Positions 31,319 to 39,936 of a stretch of DNA of 47,798 bases are shown here, in pieces. The translations under genes were made by a program, and so were the position numbers. Below the pieces are notes generated by a model. That model was not told where the DNA came from. It ran no database searches and saw only the letters and a program-made list of their open reading frames with translations. Location: positions 1-47,798 of the forward strand of contig NZ_AJGU01000019.1 in assembly GCF_000260795.1 (NCBI RefSeq). The letters are read 5' to 3'. This stretch comes from Treponema sp. JC4 (GTDB lineage Bacteria > Spirochaetota > Spirochaetia > Treponematales > Treponemataceae). The number at the start of each line of letters is the position of its first letter. The first letter of the stretch is position 1.

Positions 31319-31352
31319 AAAAAAAAGCGGGCACTCCTGCAGGAATGTCCGC
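31319..31352 (-). terminator. Terminator of the dapA-asd operon
   Basis: On the minus strand AAGCGGACA-TTCCTGCAGGAG-TGCCCGCTT is followed by eight T. The stem has one G-U pair, and the loop contains TCC-TGCA-GGA. It lies 65 nt past the asd stop, beyond family A copy A4. In the plus direction it may also serve the Dabb gene, but with a weaker T-run. Confidence 0.8.
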
Positions 31353-31364
31353 TTCTTCATTTTA

Positions 31365-31426
31365 TAGGTAGATTCTAAAAAATTGCTCCAAGTTTTCGCA
31401 ATTTTTCTTAACGAATCTACGATAAG
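31365..31426 (+). repeat. Family A palindrome A4 overlapping the asd stop
   Basis: Outer arms GGTAGATTC / GAATCTAC (31367-31375, 31413-31420), core CTAAAA...TTTTCTTAACG, inner stem AATTGC/GCAATT with an 11-nt loop. The right arm includes the asd stop codon (31417-31419), so the element supplies the end of that gene. Confidence 0.75.
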
Positions 31427-32514
31427 AAACCTTTAGCCTTAAGCAATTCAGCATTCAAAATACCACCCAAGGCTGCACCGCGTTTTGTGTTGTGGCTGAG
31501 TGCTACAAACTTAACGTCGAATACGTTACATGGACGGAGGCGTCCGATTACACATGCCATACCTTTTTCTGTTTCGCGGTCACGGCGTGGCTGAGGACGG
31601 TTTTCTTCGTGGCGTACAACAATTGGATGCTCTGGTGCGCTAGGAAGTTTCAATTCCTGTGGCACTGAAGTGTAGCTTGTCCAAACGCGCTCGATTTCTT
31701 CAAGACTTGGTTTTTTGTCATCAGGCAAATCAAACTCAAGGCTTACACATGCTGTGTGTCCGTCTACAACAGGAACACGTGTACATGTAGAAGAAACAAT
31801 AGGGTAGTTTGCGTTTTCAATCTTTCCGTCTTTTACGCTTCCCAAAATCTTAAGACATTCTTTTTCTGTCTTTTCTTCCTCGCCGCCAATAAATGGAACG
31901 ATATTATCAATCATGTCAAAGGATGCAACACCAGGATAGCCTGCGCCAGAAGTAGCCTGCAAAGTTGTAACGATCATTCTCTTTACAGGGTAGCCTGCCT
32001 GAATCAAAGCGTGAAGAGGCATCATGTATGTCTGAAGTGAACAGTTAGGTTTTACTGCAATAAAGCCCTTGTCCCAGCCGTGGTGTTTTTTCTGCTCTGC
32101 AATAACGTCAAGGTGAGAGTAGTTGATTTCCGGAACCAGCATTGGAACATCATCTGTCCAGCGGTTAGCAGATGCATTTGAAACTACAGGGATTCCTTCA
32201 GCAGCATAAGCAGCTTCCAGAGCCTTGATTTCGTCTTTTCCCATTTCCAAAGCAGAGAAAACGAACTGGCATTTTCCCAAAGCCTTCTTTTCGTCATTTG
32301 CATCTTCTACAATAAGGTTTGCGACGCCGGCAGGAATTTCTGCTCCAATAAGCCAGCGGTTTTTTACAGCCTCGCAGTAAGGTTTTCCAGCCGAGCGAGG
32401 GCTTGCTGCAACGTAAGAAACTTCAAACCATGGGTGGTTTTCCAAAAGCTTAATATAGCGCTGACCAACCATACCAGTAGCGCCAAGTACACCAACTTTA
32501 ATCTTATCTGCCAT
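31417..32514 (-). CDS. asd: Aspartate-semialdehyde dehydrogenase
   Basis: 365 aa. NADPH-binding VGVLGATGMVGQRY, active-site C158 in AVKPNCSLQT, and VDGHTACVSLEF with the catalytic His. By motif pattern it belongs to the archaeal/fungal-like ASADH branch, not the E. coli branch. It makes aspartate semialdehyde for diaminopimelate, lysine, methionine and threonine synthesis. It starts 11 nt after dapA, and AGGAG is not obvious but GAGAAAC lies close. Its last codons (FLS) fall within the edge of repeat A4. Confidence 0.95.
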   Translation of the reverse strand: MADKIKVGVLGATGMVGQRYIKLLENHPWFEVSYVAASPRSAGKPYCEAVKNRWLIGAEIPAGVANLIVEDANDEKKALGKCQFVFSALEMGKDEIKALEAAYAAEGIPVVSNASANRWTDDVPMLVPEINYSHLDVIAEQKKHHGWDKGFIAVKPNCSLQTYMMPLHALIQAGYPVKRMIVTTLQATSGAGYPGVASFDMIDNIVPFIGGEEEKTEKECLKILGSVKDGKIENANYPIVSSTCTRVPVVDGHTACVSLEFDLPDDKKPSLEEIERVWTSYTSVPQELKLPSAPEHPIVVRHEENRPQPRRDRETEKGMACVIGRLRPCNVFDVKFVALSHNTKRGAALGGILNAELLKAKGFLS

Positions 32515-32525
32515 ATCAGTTTCTC

Positions 32526-33440
32526 CTATAAATCACACTCTTTAATTGCAGCTTCAATTTGTTTTTTAGCTGCATCATTTACCTCAACCAGAGGCAGTCT
32601 CAAAGCGCCGGCAGCCATTCCTTTTACGTTCATAGCGTATTTAATAGAAGAAGGGTTACCATCGCAGAACTCAGCCTTGAAGAATGGGGCAAGACGATAG
32701 TGAATCTCGCGGGCTTTAGCAAAGTCACCCGAAAGACCAGCCGCAGCAAGATCGTGCATCAAAGCAGGAATCATGTTCGAAGCTACGGAAATAATACCGT
32801 CTCCGCCAGCCGCAATCAATGGCAAAGTAAGTCCGTCATCACCGCTCAATACAGCAAAGTCCGGCTTCTTAGCCTTAACCTGACCGATAACTTCCATCAT
32901 CTGAGCAACAGAACCGCTTGCCTCTTTTACACCGGCAATGTTAGGAAGCTCAGCAATGCGGGCCAGCAAATCAGTAGGAATGTTAAGACCTGTACGGCCT
33001 GCAATATTGTAAACGATGATTGGAATTCCAACCTTGCTTACAGCCTCAAAGTGGCGGAAAATGCCTTCTTTAGATGGCTTATTATAGTAAGGAGTTACAA
33101 CCAGAGCCGCATCAGCTCCGGCTTTTTTTGCGCGTTCACAGTAGATAACTGCATCGCGGGTGTTGTTTGAACCAGCACCCAAAATTACAGGGATTTTTTT
33201 ACCAGATTTTTTTTCAAAGGCACGTACTTCTTCAAATACGATTTCAATAATTTTGTCCTCTTCCTGACCTGGACGCTCGTCCAAAGTAGGAGTTTCTGCA
33301 GTGGTTCCAAGTGGCACAAGACCGTCAATTCCCTGTTCAAGCTGGAATTTGACATTTTTTCTGAAGCCCTCGTAGTCAACTGAACCATCACTGTTCATCG
33401 GCGTAATCAGCGCCGTAAAAGCACCCTTAAAAATGTTCAT
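32526..33440 (-). CDS. dapA: 4-hydroxy-tetrahydrodipicolinate synthase DapA
   Basis: 304 aa TIM barrel that condenses pyruvate with aspartate semialdehyde. Schiff-base lysine K172 (GVKEASGS), catalytic triad GTTAET with Y144 (IVYNIAGRTG) and Y118/Y119 (TPYYNKPS). ATG 33440 is preferred over the upstream in-frame start at 33470, because GAGGG lies just before it and it gives the usual MNIFKGAFTALITP start. First gene of the dapA-asd operon; both steps feed peptidoglycan or lysine synthesis. Confidence 0.95.
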   Translation of the reverse strand: MNIFKGAFTALITPMNSDGSVDYEGFRKNVKFQLEQGIDGLVPLGTTAETPTLDERPGQEEDKIIEIVFEEVRAFEKKSGKKIPVILGAGSNNTRDAVIYCERAKKAGADAALVVTPYYNKPSKEGIFRHFEAVSKVGIPIIVYNIAGRTGLNIPTDLLARIAELPNIAGVKEASGSVAQMMEVIGQVKAKKPDFAVLSGDDGLTLPLIAAGGDGIISVASNMIPALMHDLAAAGLSGDFAKAREIHYRLAPFFKAEFCDGNPSSIKYAMNVKGMAAGALRLPLVEVNDAAKKQIEAAIKECDL

Positions 33441-33465
33441 TCTGGTATCCCTCAAAATGTAGATT

Positions 33466-33482
33466 TTCACCCGGTAGGTGAA
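33466..33482. promoter_or_regulatory. Inverted repeat in the dapA leader
   Basis: TTCACC-cggta-GGTGAA, 6-bp arms, lies between a possible -10 (TATAAT on the minus strand at 33502-33507) and the dapA ribosome-binding site. It could be an operator or a small leader hairpin. I do not see an L-box aptamer; the leader is too short. Confidence 0.35.
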
Positions 33483-33576
33483 TTTTTCTTTGCAAAATAG
33501 TATTATATTTTTAAGGTTAATTCAATTATATTGAATAAATTAAGTAAAATTAAATTTCTGAAACGGGGTTGAAATC

Positions 33577-34878
33577 TTGGCACGCAGATTTTTTCTTCTT
33601 TTTTCTATATTAATGATGATATCCTCAGTCGCGCATGGTCAAAATCTCAACCCGAACGAAAGCGCCCCTTCCCAAGTTTCCAGGGCAGGCGCTCCTTCGG
33701 AATCCCTTCCAAATCAGGACGACTCCCTAATCTCAAAAATCTCTTTTACAGGCTTAAAACGAACTAATGAGTCTTTTATGCAGGATTCCTTCAAATCCTA
33801 TATCGGAAGACCCTATAATTCAAAATGTAAAAATGACCTGGAATCAGATTTACAGGCAATGAATCTTTTTTCTTCTATTGAATTTTCCTCATTCTTTGCA
33901 GATGGCGGTTCTGTCGAACTTAATGTCATCGTAAAAGAAAAAATCACCTTTATCCCACTTCCTTTTGCAATGTATTCTTCATCCTCAGGTTTTATGCTGG
34001 GTGGCTTTATAATGGATATGAATGCCGGCGGTCAGAAAGATAACTTTGTTTCAGGCCTTCTATGGTCGCCTGATAATACAATGCTTTTAGGCCTTTATTC
34101 ACATGCTCCAAAAATCGGAACTCCAGGCTTCAGTATTTTTGCCTCAACCGGCAAGCGGGATTCATACATCAAAAATTCAGATGGCGATGAAATCTTAAAA
34201 ATCGAAAATTTTCACGCAAGTCTTGGAGGCTCCCTTCTTCTGAAACTTAACCGCTATAACAATCTTGACTTGGGGCTTACCTATAACGGCTTTTTCCCAT
34301 ACGATACAGACATTCATCCGGATGCCTATCACAGAAACAAATTCGGGTTTAGCGGCGGCTGGAAAATTTCAGATCAGAACTGGAACGGAGTATTTCTTTC
34401 AGAAACTTCTTTTGGTCTGAACGGCAGAATTAATATAGATACAAAAGCTCATCTTGCAGAAGCCCTGTCAGCTTCCATTAAACTTCAGCAGCCCATTTTT
34501 CCAAAACTCAGACTTAATATTCTTTCCGGCGCAGCAATTGTTTTCGACGGTCTTATAACAGACTATCTTCAGAAGGGCAGTGGAGCCGTTACAATCCTGC
34601 ATGATAACTTTTCGACCCCCAAAATTGCAGGTGCTTCTTCCGGTCTTGAGTTTGCCCTTTTTCAGCATGAAAAAATCGGAACAATTTCCATTTACGGAAA
34701 CTATGAGTTTGTTTTTGCCCAGGAATTTGATGACAGTCTTTTGTTCTGTCAGGGCTTCAACGTTGGCTCAAAAGTTTATTTTTCCGGTCTTGCTTTTCCG
34801 GCAATCAGTATGGGACTTGCATATAACGCAACAAAAAATAAATATTATTTTTCAGGAAGCTTCGGCGTGAGTTTTTAG
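33577..34878 (+). CDS. Omp85/BamA-like outer-membrane protein with one POTRA-like domain
   Basis: 433 aa. TTG start with GGGG upstream; signal peptide RRFFLLFSILMMISSVAHGQ. After a Ser/Pro linker, residues 50-125 look like a POTRA domain (ISFTGLKRTNESFMQDSFKS, ending VELNVIVKEK). The remainder alternates like a beta-barrel (IPLPFAMYSSSSGFMLGG, LRLNILSGAAIVFDG, FGVSF at the end with terminal Phe). With one POTRA it is not the main BamA (which has five), nor TamA (three); closer to small Omp85 relatives. Role in outer-membrane biogenesis or transport is inferred from fold. Confidence 0.75.
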   Translation: MARRFFLLFSILMMISSVAHGQNLNPNESAPSQVSRAGAPSESLPNQDDSLISKISFTGLKRTNESFMQDSFKSYIGRPYNSKCKNDLESDLQAMNLFSSIEFSSFFADGGSVELNVIVKEKITFIPLPFAMYSSSSGFMLGGFIMDMNAGGQKDNFVSGLLWSPDNTMLLGLYSHAPKIGTPGFSIFASTGKRDSYIKNSDGDEILKIENFHASLGGSLLLKLNRYNNLDLGLTYNGFFPYDTDIHPDAYHRNKFGFSGGWKISDQNWNGVFLSETSFGLNGRINIDTKAHLAEALSASIKLQQPIFPKLRLNILSGAAIVFDGLITDYLQKGSGAVTILHDNFSTPKIAGASSGLEFALFQHEKIGTISIYGNYEFVFAQEFDDSLLFCQGFNVGSKVYFSGLAFPAISMGLAYNATKNKYYFSGSFGVSF

Positions 34879-34912
34879 CACTACGTTCGCAAATTATAAA
34901 AGTGAGGAAAAT

Positions 34913-36007
34913 ATGTCAGGAAATACCTTTGGTTCGGTTTTTAGAGTTACAACTTTTGGTGAAAGTCACGGAGCTGCCCTTGGCTGCGTGATTGACGGCT
35001 GCCCTTCAGGGGTAAAAATTGACCGCGATTTTATTCAAGCCTCCTTAAACCGTCGCCGACCCGGTGCCTGGGGAGAGCAGGGCTTAAATGCTTCTATAAC
35101 CGCCCGTAAAGAAGCCGATGAAGTAGAAATCCTTTCCGGCGTTTTTGAAGGCCGCGCAACCGGCACCCCGATTTCCCTTTTAATCCGTAATACCTCACAG
35201 CATTCAGGCGATTATTCAAATATTAAAGATACCTACCGTCCGGGACACGCCGATTTTACTTACGACGCAAAATACGGCTTCCGCGATTACCGTGGCGGCG
35301 GCCGTTCAAGCGGACGCGAAACTGCAGCCCGGGTTGCAGCCGGTGCCGTTGCCGCAAGCCTTACTTCTCTTTCCGGCATTAAGGTTACCGCTTACACAAT
35401 CGAAGCGGCCGGAATCAAGGCGACTGCCCGCGACTTTTCTCAAATTGAAAAAAATCCTCTCCGCGCCCCGGACTCAGAAGCCGCCCTTAAAATGAATGAA
35501 GCAATAGAAAAACTCCGTTCTCAGGGTGACTCTGCCGGCGGAATTATTGAATGCCTGGTAGAAGGCTGTCCTGCAGGTCTTGGCGAGCCTGTTTTTGATA
35601 AGCTGGACGCTCTTCTTGCCCACGCCATGCTTTCAATCGGAGCTGTAAAAGGAATTGAATTTGGTGACGGTTTTGACGCTGCCCGCTCAAATGGCAGTAG
35701 TAACAACGACTCAATGCACGCAGAAAATGGTCAGCCCCTTTTTGACACTAACCACGCCGGAGGAATCTTAGGCGGCATTTCAAACGGAAATAAAATTATT
35801 TTCCGTCTTGCCGTAAAGCCTGTTCCAAGCATTTTTAAGCCTCAGAATACAGTCCGCCGCGAAAACGACAGCCTTGAAAATCACCCGCTTCAGATTCAGG
35901 GCCGCCACGACGTCTGCCTCTGTCCGCGAATCGTTCCGGTTGTCGAAGCCATGACTCAGCTTGTCCTTGCAGATCTTCTTTTACAGAACCGCAGTGCACG
36001 TGCCTAG
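34913..36007 (+). CDS. aroC: Chorismate synthase
   Basis: 364 aa, last step of the shikimate pathway, needs reduced FMN. Family signatures: GSVFRVTTFGESHGAALGCVIDGCP, the RPGHADFTYDAKYGFRDYRGGGRSS-type segment (abbreviated), GGIIECLVEGCP, and GGISNGNKIIFRLAVKP followed by GRHDVCLCPR. Full length. Ribosome-binding site GAGGAAA. Nearest genes are not aromatic-biosynthetic. Confidence 0.97.
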   Translation: MSGNTFGSVFRVTTFGESHGAALGCVIDGCPSGVKIDRDFIQASLNRRRPGAWGEQGLNASITARKEADEVEILSGVFEGRATGTPISLLIRNTSQHSGDYSNIKDTYRPGHADFTYDAKYGFRDYRGGGRSSGRETAARVAAGAVAASLTSLSGIKVTAYTIEAAGIKATARDFSQIEKNPLRAPDSEAALKMNEAIEKLRSQGDSAGGIIECLVEGCPAGLGEPVFDKLDALLAHAMLSIGAVKGIEFGDGFDAARSNGSSNNDSMHAENGQPLFDTNHAGGILGGISNGNKIIFRLAVKPVPSIFKPQNTVRRENDSLENHPLQIQGRHDVCLCPRIVPVVEAMTQLVLADLLLQNRSARA

Positions 36008-36024
36008 CATAGGATTTTAAAAAG

Positions 36025-37443
36025 ATGATTACCGGCAATATTACTCCCAAAACTTTTACCGACTCATTACCCGAAAATCCTCATAAAAAATTTGCAGTCC
36101 GCCTTAGGGTTTTAGGCATCCTCCTCCTTATCAGCTTTGTCCTTTTTGCTGCAATCCGAGCTAATCAGTTTGCAAAGCTTACCTCTGCCCCTGTCCTCAC
36201 CGCAGACCAGGAGCTTTTGTTACAGACTCAGCTTAAGACCCGCTACGCGTCCCAGTATCAGCTTATAAAGCCTCTTCCGTATAATTTAGCCGCCCGTAAT
36301 CTTGATGTCGGCGCTGAATCTGCAATTTTAATTGACGCCTCAAACGGATGTATCCTTTATCAGAAGAATGCAGACGAAGTTATTCCTCCTGCCAGCATGA
36401 CAAAACTTTTCTGCATGTATGTAGTTGAAGAAGAAGTTGCTGCCGGAAGACTTTCTTATGACGACTTTATTCCTCTCCCTGCTGAAAGCTGGGCCTGCAA
36501 TATGCCTCCTCATTCATCCCTGATGTTTCTTGGAGAAGGGCAGAGGGTAACTCTTGAAGAACTTCTCCTTGGTCTTTCAATCTGCTCCGGAAACGATGCC
36601 GCCTATGCTCTTGCCTATACCATCTGCGGAAATATGGAAGCTTTTGTCGAGTGCATGAACAATATTGCTTTATCTTTAAATCTTCCTAATACCTGGTTTG
36701 AAGAATCTTCCGGTTATTCAGAAAATAACAGAACTACCGCTTCAGAAATGGCCGCCTTCAGCCGCTCATATTTATTAAATCATCCTGATTCCCTTAAACG
36801 TTATCATTCTGTCCGCGATTTTACCTATCCAAAAGAGCAGAATCTTGCGCCCGGAGATGTTCCTGCTGCCCAGGATTTTTCTCAAGGCTTACCAAAGCAT
36901 ATTACCATGCCAATTTATCAGAAAAATACAAATCCACTTTTAGGAAAATTGCAGGGAACAGACGGTCTTAAAACCGGATATATAGATGAAAGCGGCTATA
37001 ATCTTTCCCTTACTGCTGAACGCAATGGTACCCGCTTTATCTCAGTTACAATGCGCGGTCAGGGTACAAATACTGCTGAAGGTCAGGCCGGCCGTGTTCA
37101 CGACGGTACAGAACTTATGGAGTGGGCATTTGCAAACTTTTTTGATTATCAAATCCCGGCCGAATACAAATCAATTTTTGTAAAATCCTTCTTTATAAAA
37201 GGCATGGGCTTAAATCTTGTGCCGGCCTGGGATGATGCTGTAACAATTCCGTTTATCGCAGGTGAAAATCTTGACCAGTGCCGTGGACTTGTAAAAGTCA
37301 CTTCTATTCTTCCCCGTCATTCGGAACTCATCAAAAAACACGAAGCAGGACAGCCTCTTGGACTGCTTATAATCAGCGTAGGTGATTCTGAACTTTGCCG
37401 TATTCCTCTGGTAAATGACCGTGCGACAGCTTTTGGTTTATAA
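36025..37443 (+). CDS. D-alanyl-D-alanine carboxypeptidase (DacA/DacF type)
   Basis: 472 aa penicillin-binding protein. N-terminal cytoplasmic stretch of about 25 residues, signal-anchor helix 28-44 (RVLGILLLISFVLFAAI), then a peptidase S11 domain with SxxK at S124-K127 (ASMTKLF), SGN at 188-190 and KTG in LKTGYIDESGY. A C-terminal PBP5-like beta domain is likely from about 385 on. Trims the D-Ala from peptidoglycan in the periplasm. 17 nt after aroC; own strong terminator downstream. Confidence 0.93.
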   Translation: MITGNITPKTFTDSLPENPHKKFAVRLRVLGILLLISFVLFAAIRANQFAKLTSAPVLTADQELLLQTQLKTRYASQYQLIKPLPYNLAARNLDVGAESAILIDASNGCILYQKNADEVIPPASMTKLFCMYVVEEEVAAGRLSYDDFIPLPAESWACNMPPHSSLMFLGEGQRVTLEELLLGLSICSGNDAAYALAYTICGNMEAFVECMNNIALSLNLPNTWFEESSGYSENNRTTASEMAAFSRSYLLNHPDSLKRYHSVRDFTYPKEQNLAPGDVPAAQDFSQGLPKHITMPIYQKNTNPLLGKLQGTDGLKTGYIDESGYNLSLTAERNGTRFISVTMRGQGTNTAEGQAGRVHDGTELMEWAFANFFDYQIPAEYKSIFVKSFFIKGMGLNLVPAWDDAVTIPFIAGENLDQCRGLVKVTSILPRHSELIKKHEAGQPLGLLIISVGDSELCRIPLVNDRATAFGL

Positions 37444-37488
37444 AATTTTTATTGATAAAAATACTAAACGGATATAGAATTCTATTAT

Positions 37489-37532
37489 AATAAAACCGTC
37501 TTTTTCATTATGAACAGGACGGTTTTATTTTT
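37489..37532 (+). terminator. Terminator after the DD-carboxypeptidase gene
   Basis: ATAAAACCGTC / GACGGTTTTAT stem with a 17-nt loop, then ATTTTT. In the opposite orientation the AT-rich arms are also terminator-like. Confidence 0.75.
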
Positions 37533-37573
37533 GCTATAGAACAATGGTGGTTTTTATCGGCCGCCTTACACAG
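37532..37573 (+). repeat. Partial family A right end plus GC-rich unit supplying a ribosome-binding site
   Basis: TTGCTATAGAACA matches the right edge of copy A2 exactly. It is followed by GGTGG...CGGCCGCCTTACACAGGGG, matching the unit before the permease gene (CGGCCGCCTCTCACAGGAG). The AGGGG at the end is the Shine-Dalgarno of the chemoreceptor gene. The left half of A is absent. Confidence 0.65.
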
Positions 37574-37581
37574 GGGTACTC

Positions 37582-39669
37582 ATGAAATTTTCAAGTTTAA
37601 AAACAAAGCTTATGATTCTTTTAATTGGAATCATAGTTGTTTCAAATGCAATACTTTCAGTAATGGAAAGTTCTATGTCAAAACCGGCGCTTGAATCTTC
37701 TGTAGAGCAGTCAATTACCGGTATTGCGGAAAATGTTGCAAATCAGATGAGGCTGGAAAATGAAAAGGTTTTCCATATGCTTTCAGGAATTGCAAATCTT
37801 GAATTTATAAAAGATGATAATATTGCAGCTTCCGAAAAAAGCCGTCAGATAGCAAAAATTGCGGAAACTGATTCCCGCTATGAAAATATTGCTTTTTACG
37901 GTGAGGATGGAAAAAGTGTAACCGCTGATGGTCGGGTTCTTGATTTTTCTAACCGTGATTATTTTAAGCAGGCTATGGCGGGTAAGTATTTTATTTCCGA
38001 TCCTGCAATCTCAAGTGTAAATAACCAGCTTCTGATGTTCTATTCAGTTCCTGTCCGCAGCCTTCAGAATGGCCGCATAAGTGGTGTAATTTGTGCCGTT
38101 TATCACGCAGCGGCTCTTTCTCAGCTTTGTATGGATATGAAAATAGGAAAGGAAAGTCATCCTTTTGTCATCAATATGAAAACCGGCCGTACTGTTGCCG
38201 ATTCTGATGTGGCTTATGTGGAAAAAGGTCAGATTCTTAAAAATGATACAAGCGGCGCCATGCAGGAAGCTATTCTTGAGGCTATGGCCGGAAAAGTTAC
38301 TTATAAAACCTTCTTTGAGCCCTGGAGAAAGAAAATTATGGTTGCCTCTTATCGTCCTGTAGGCGGTAAATGCGATTGGGCGGTTTTCTGTATGGCTCCT
38401 TATGATGAATTCTTCGGCTTTATAAAAAGAATTGCGATTTCTATGGTTACCGCAACCCTGATTATACTTATTATTGCATGTATTTTAAGCCTTGGTGTTA
38501 TTACCATCAGTCTTAAACCTCTTAAGGCTCTGGAAGCCGCAATTACTGAAATTGCAAGCGGAAATGCCGACCTTACAAAGCGAATTGAAATAAAGACAAA
38601 AGATGAAATCGGAAACGTTGTAAAGGGCTTTAATGCCTTTACTGCAAAGCTGCAGTCAATTATCTCAAGTCTTAAGGATTCTAATCTTAATCTTGGTAGT
38701 GTAGGCGAAACTATGTCTTCCAGCGTAACCGATACCGCAAGTTCAATTACTCAGATTATTGCTAATATCGAATCAATGCGTAATCAGATTGATGGCCAGA
38801 CTCAGAGTGTTAATCAGACTGCCGGCGCTGTAAACGAAATTGCGTCAAATATCGAATCTCTTGAACATATGATTGAAAGCCAGTCTAGGGGTGTTACTTC
38901 TGCTTCTGCGGCTGTAGAAGAGATGATAGGAAATATTTCTTCTGTTAATCAGTCAATGGATAAGATGGCCCGTTCTTTCAATGATTTGCGTTCAAATTCT
39001 CAGGTGGGAATTGATAAACTTCGTGCCGTCAGCGAACGTATTACTCAGATTGAAAGTCAGTCTCAGATGCTGCAGGAAGCAAACGTTGCAATTGCAAATA
39101 TCGCAAGCCAGACAAACCTTCTTGCCATGAATGCCGCAATTGAAGCTGCTCACGCAGGAGAAGCCGGTAAGGGTTTTGCTGTCGTAGCTGATGAAATCCG
39201 TAAGCTTTCTGAAACTTCTACGGCTCAGTCTAAGACTATCGGAGTTCAGCTTAACAATATCAAAGAGTCTATCAATGAAGTTGTTAGTGCAAGTACCGAA
39301 ACCAGCGTTGCTTTTGAAACGGTTTCTGTAAAACTTGAAGAGACAGATGCTCTTGTTATTCAGATTAAGTCTGCTATGGAAGAGCAGAATGCCGGTTCTA
39401 AGCAGATTACCGATGCCCTTCATAATATGAATGACTCTACGGGCGAGGTTCGTACTGCTTCAAGTGAAATGGCAGAAGGTAATAAGATGATTTTGAAGGA
39501 AGTTCAGCTTTTGCAGCATGCAACTTCAGAAATGACAAACGGTATGAACGAAATGTCTGTTGGTGCTAAGAAAATCAACGAAACCGGTTCTGCCCTGAAC
39601 GAAATTTCTTCCAGAATGAACGAATCTATTGCCGAAATCGGCGAGCAGATAGGACAGTTTAAGGTTTAA
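37582..39669 (+). CDS. Methyl-accepting chemotaxis protein
   Basis: 695 aa. TM1 at 10-27; periplasmic dCache-like ligand domain about 35-280 ([32 protein letters not shown]); TM2 about 288-312; HAMP about 312-365 ([21 protein letters not shown]); long helical signalling domain with the CheA/CheW tip [20 protein letters not shown] and EGKGFAVVA-type continuation. No C-terminal CheR-tethering pentapeptide (ends QIGQFKV). Ligand unknown. Single gene with flanking terminators. Confidence 0.96.
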   Translation: MKFSSLKTKLMILLIGIIVVSNAILSVMESSMSKPALESSVEQSITGIAENVANQMRLENEKVFHMLSGIANLEFIKDDNIAASEKSRQIAKIAETDSRYENIAFYGEDGKSVTADGRVLDFSNRDYFKQAMAGKYFISDPAISSVNNQLLMFYSVPVRSLQNGRISGVICAVYHAAALSQLCMDMKIGKESHPFVINMKTGRTVADSDVAYVEKGQILKNDTSGAMQEAILEAMAGKVTYKTFFEPWRKKIMVASYRPVGGKCDWAVFCMAPYDEFFGFIKRIAISMVTATLIILIIACILSLGVITISLKPLKALEAAITEIASGNADLTKRIEIKTKDEIGNVVKGFNAFTAKLQSIISSLKDSNLNLGSVGETMSSSVTDTASSITQIIANIESMRNQIDGQTQSVNQTAGAVNEIASNIESLEHMIESQSRGVTSASAAVEEMIGNISSVNQSMDKMARSFNDLRSNSQVGIDKLRAVSERITQIESQSQMLQEANVAIANIASQTNLLAMNAAIEAAHAGEAGKGFAVVADEIRKLSETSTAQSKTIGVQLNNIKESINEVVSASTETSVAFETVSVKLEETDALVIQIKSAMEEQNAGSKQITDALHNMNDSTGEVRTASSEMAEGNKMILKEVQLLQHATSEMTNGMNEMSVGAKKINETGSALNEISSRMNESIAEIGEQIGQFKV

Positions 39670-39688
39670 AAACTGTCGGGGTAAATGA

Positions 39689-39718
39689 AAAGACCGCTTC
39701 AAAAGAAGCGGTCTTTTT
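39689..39718 (+). terminator. Terminator after the chemoreceptor gene
   Basis: AAAGACCGCTTC-AAAA-GAAGCGGTCTTT followed by T: a 12-bp perfect stem. Confidence 0.9.
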
Positions 39719-39735
39719 TATGCACTTAGCAGGTT

Positions 39736-39930
39736 ATTACCCGCTGGCGCTCCTCGCTAGTCTCGGAGCGAGCCATTTTATCGATAATCCTAAAATGTTG
39801 CACTGTCGTACAACATTTTTTAACGGATTTTCGATTATCGGCTCCTCGCTAGTCTTGGAGCTTGAGCCGTTTTCATGTAGAACCTAAACCGACCCGCTGT
39901 CGCAGCTCGGTTTTTAACGGTTCTGCTATT
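39736..39930 (+). repeat. Tandem composite repeat: two hairpin + family A units (A5, A6)
   Basis: Unit 1: hairpin GGCGCTCC...GGAGCGAGCC (39736-39764) then A5 (39781-39839; arms CGATAATCC/GGATTTTCG, inner stem TGTTG/CAACA). Unit 2: hairpin GGCTCC...GGAGCTTGAGCC (39840-39868) then A6 (39877-39930; arms GTAGAACC/GGTTCTGC, inner stem CCGA/TCGG). The loops share CTCGCTAGTCT. The block lies between the chemoreceptor terminator and the aldolase stop codon, 6 nt from the latter. Confidence 0.85.
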
Positions 39931-39936
39931 ATCGGC

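Noticed and set aside
37474-37485. 12-bp perfect palindrome ATAGAATTCTAT
   Set aside because: Isolated, AT-rich and next to a terminator; a single chance palindrome cannot be called an operator.
8268-39930. Reading family A simply as rho-independent terminators
   Set aside because: They do have a hairpin followed by TTTTTT, but the T-run is inside a longer palindrome, the outer arms covary, and some copies sit upstream of genes or antisense to the gene they would terminate.
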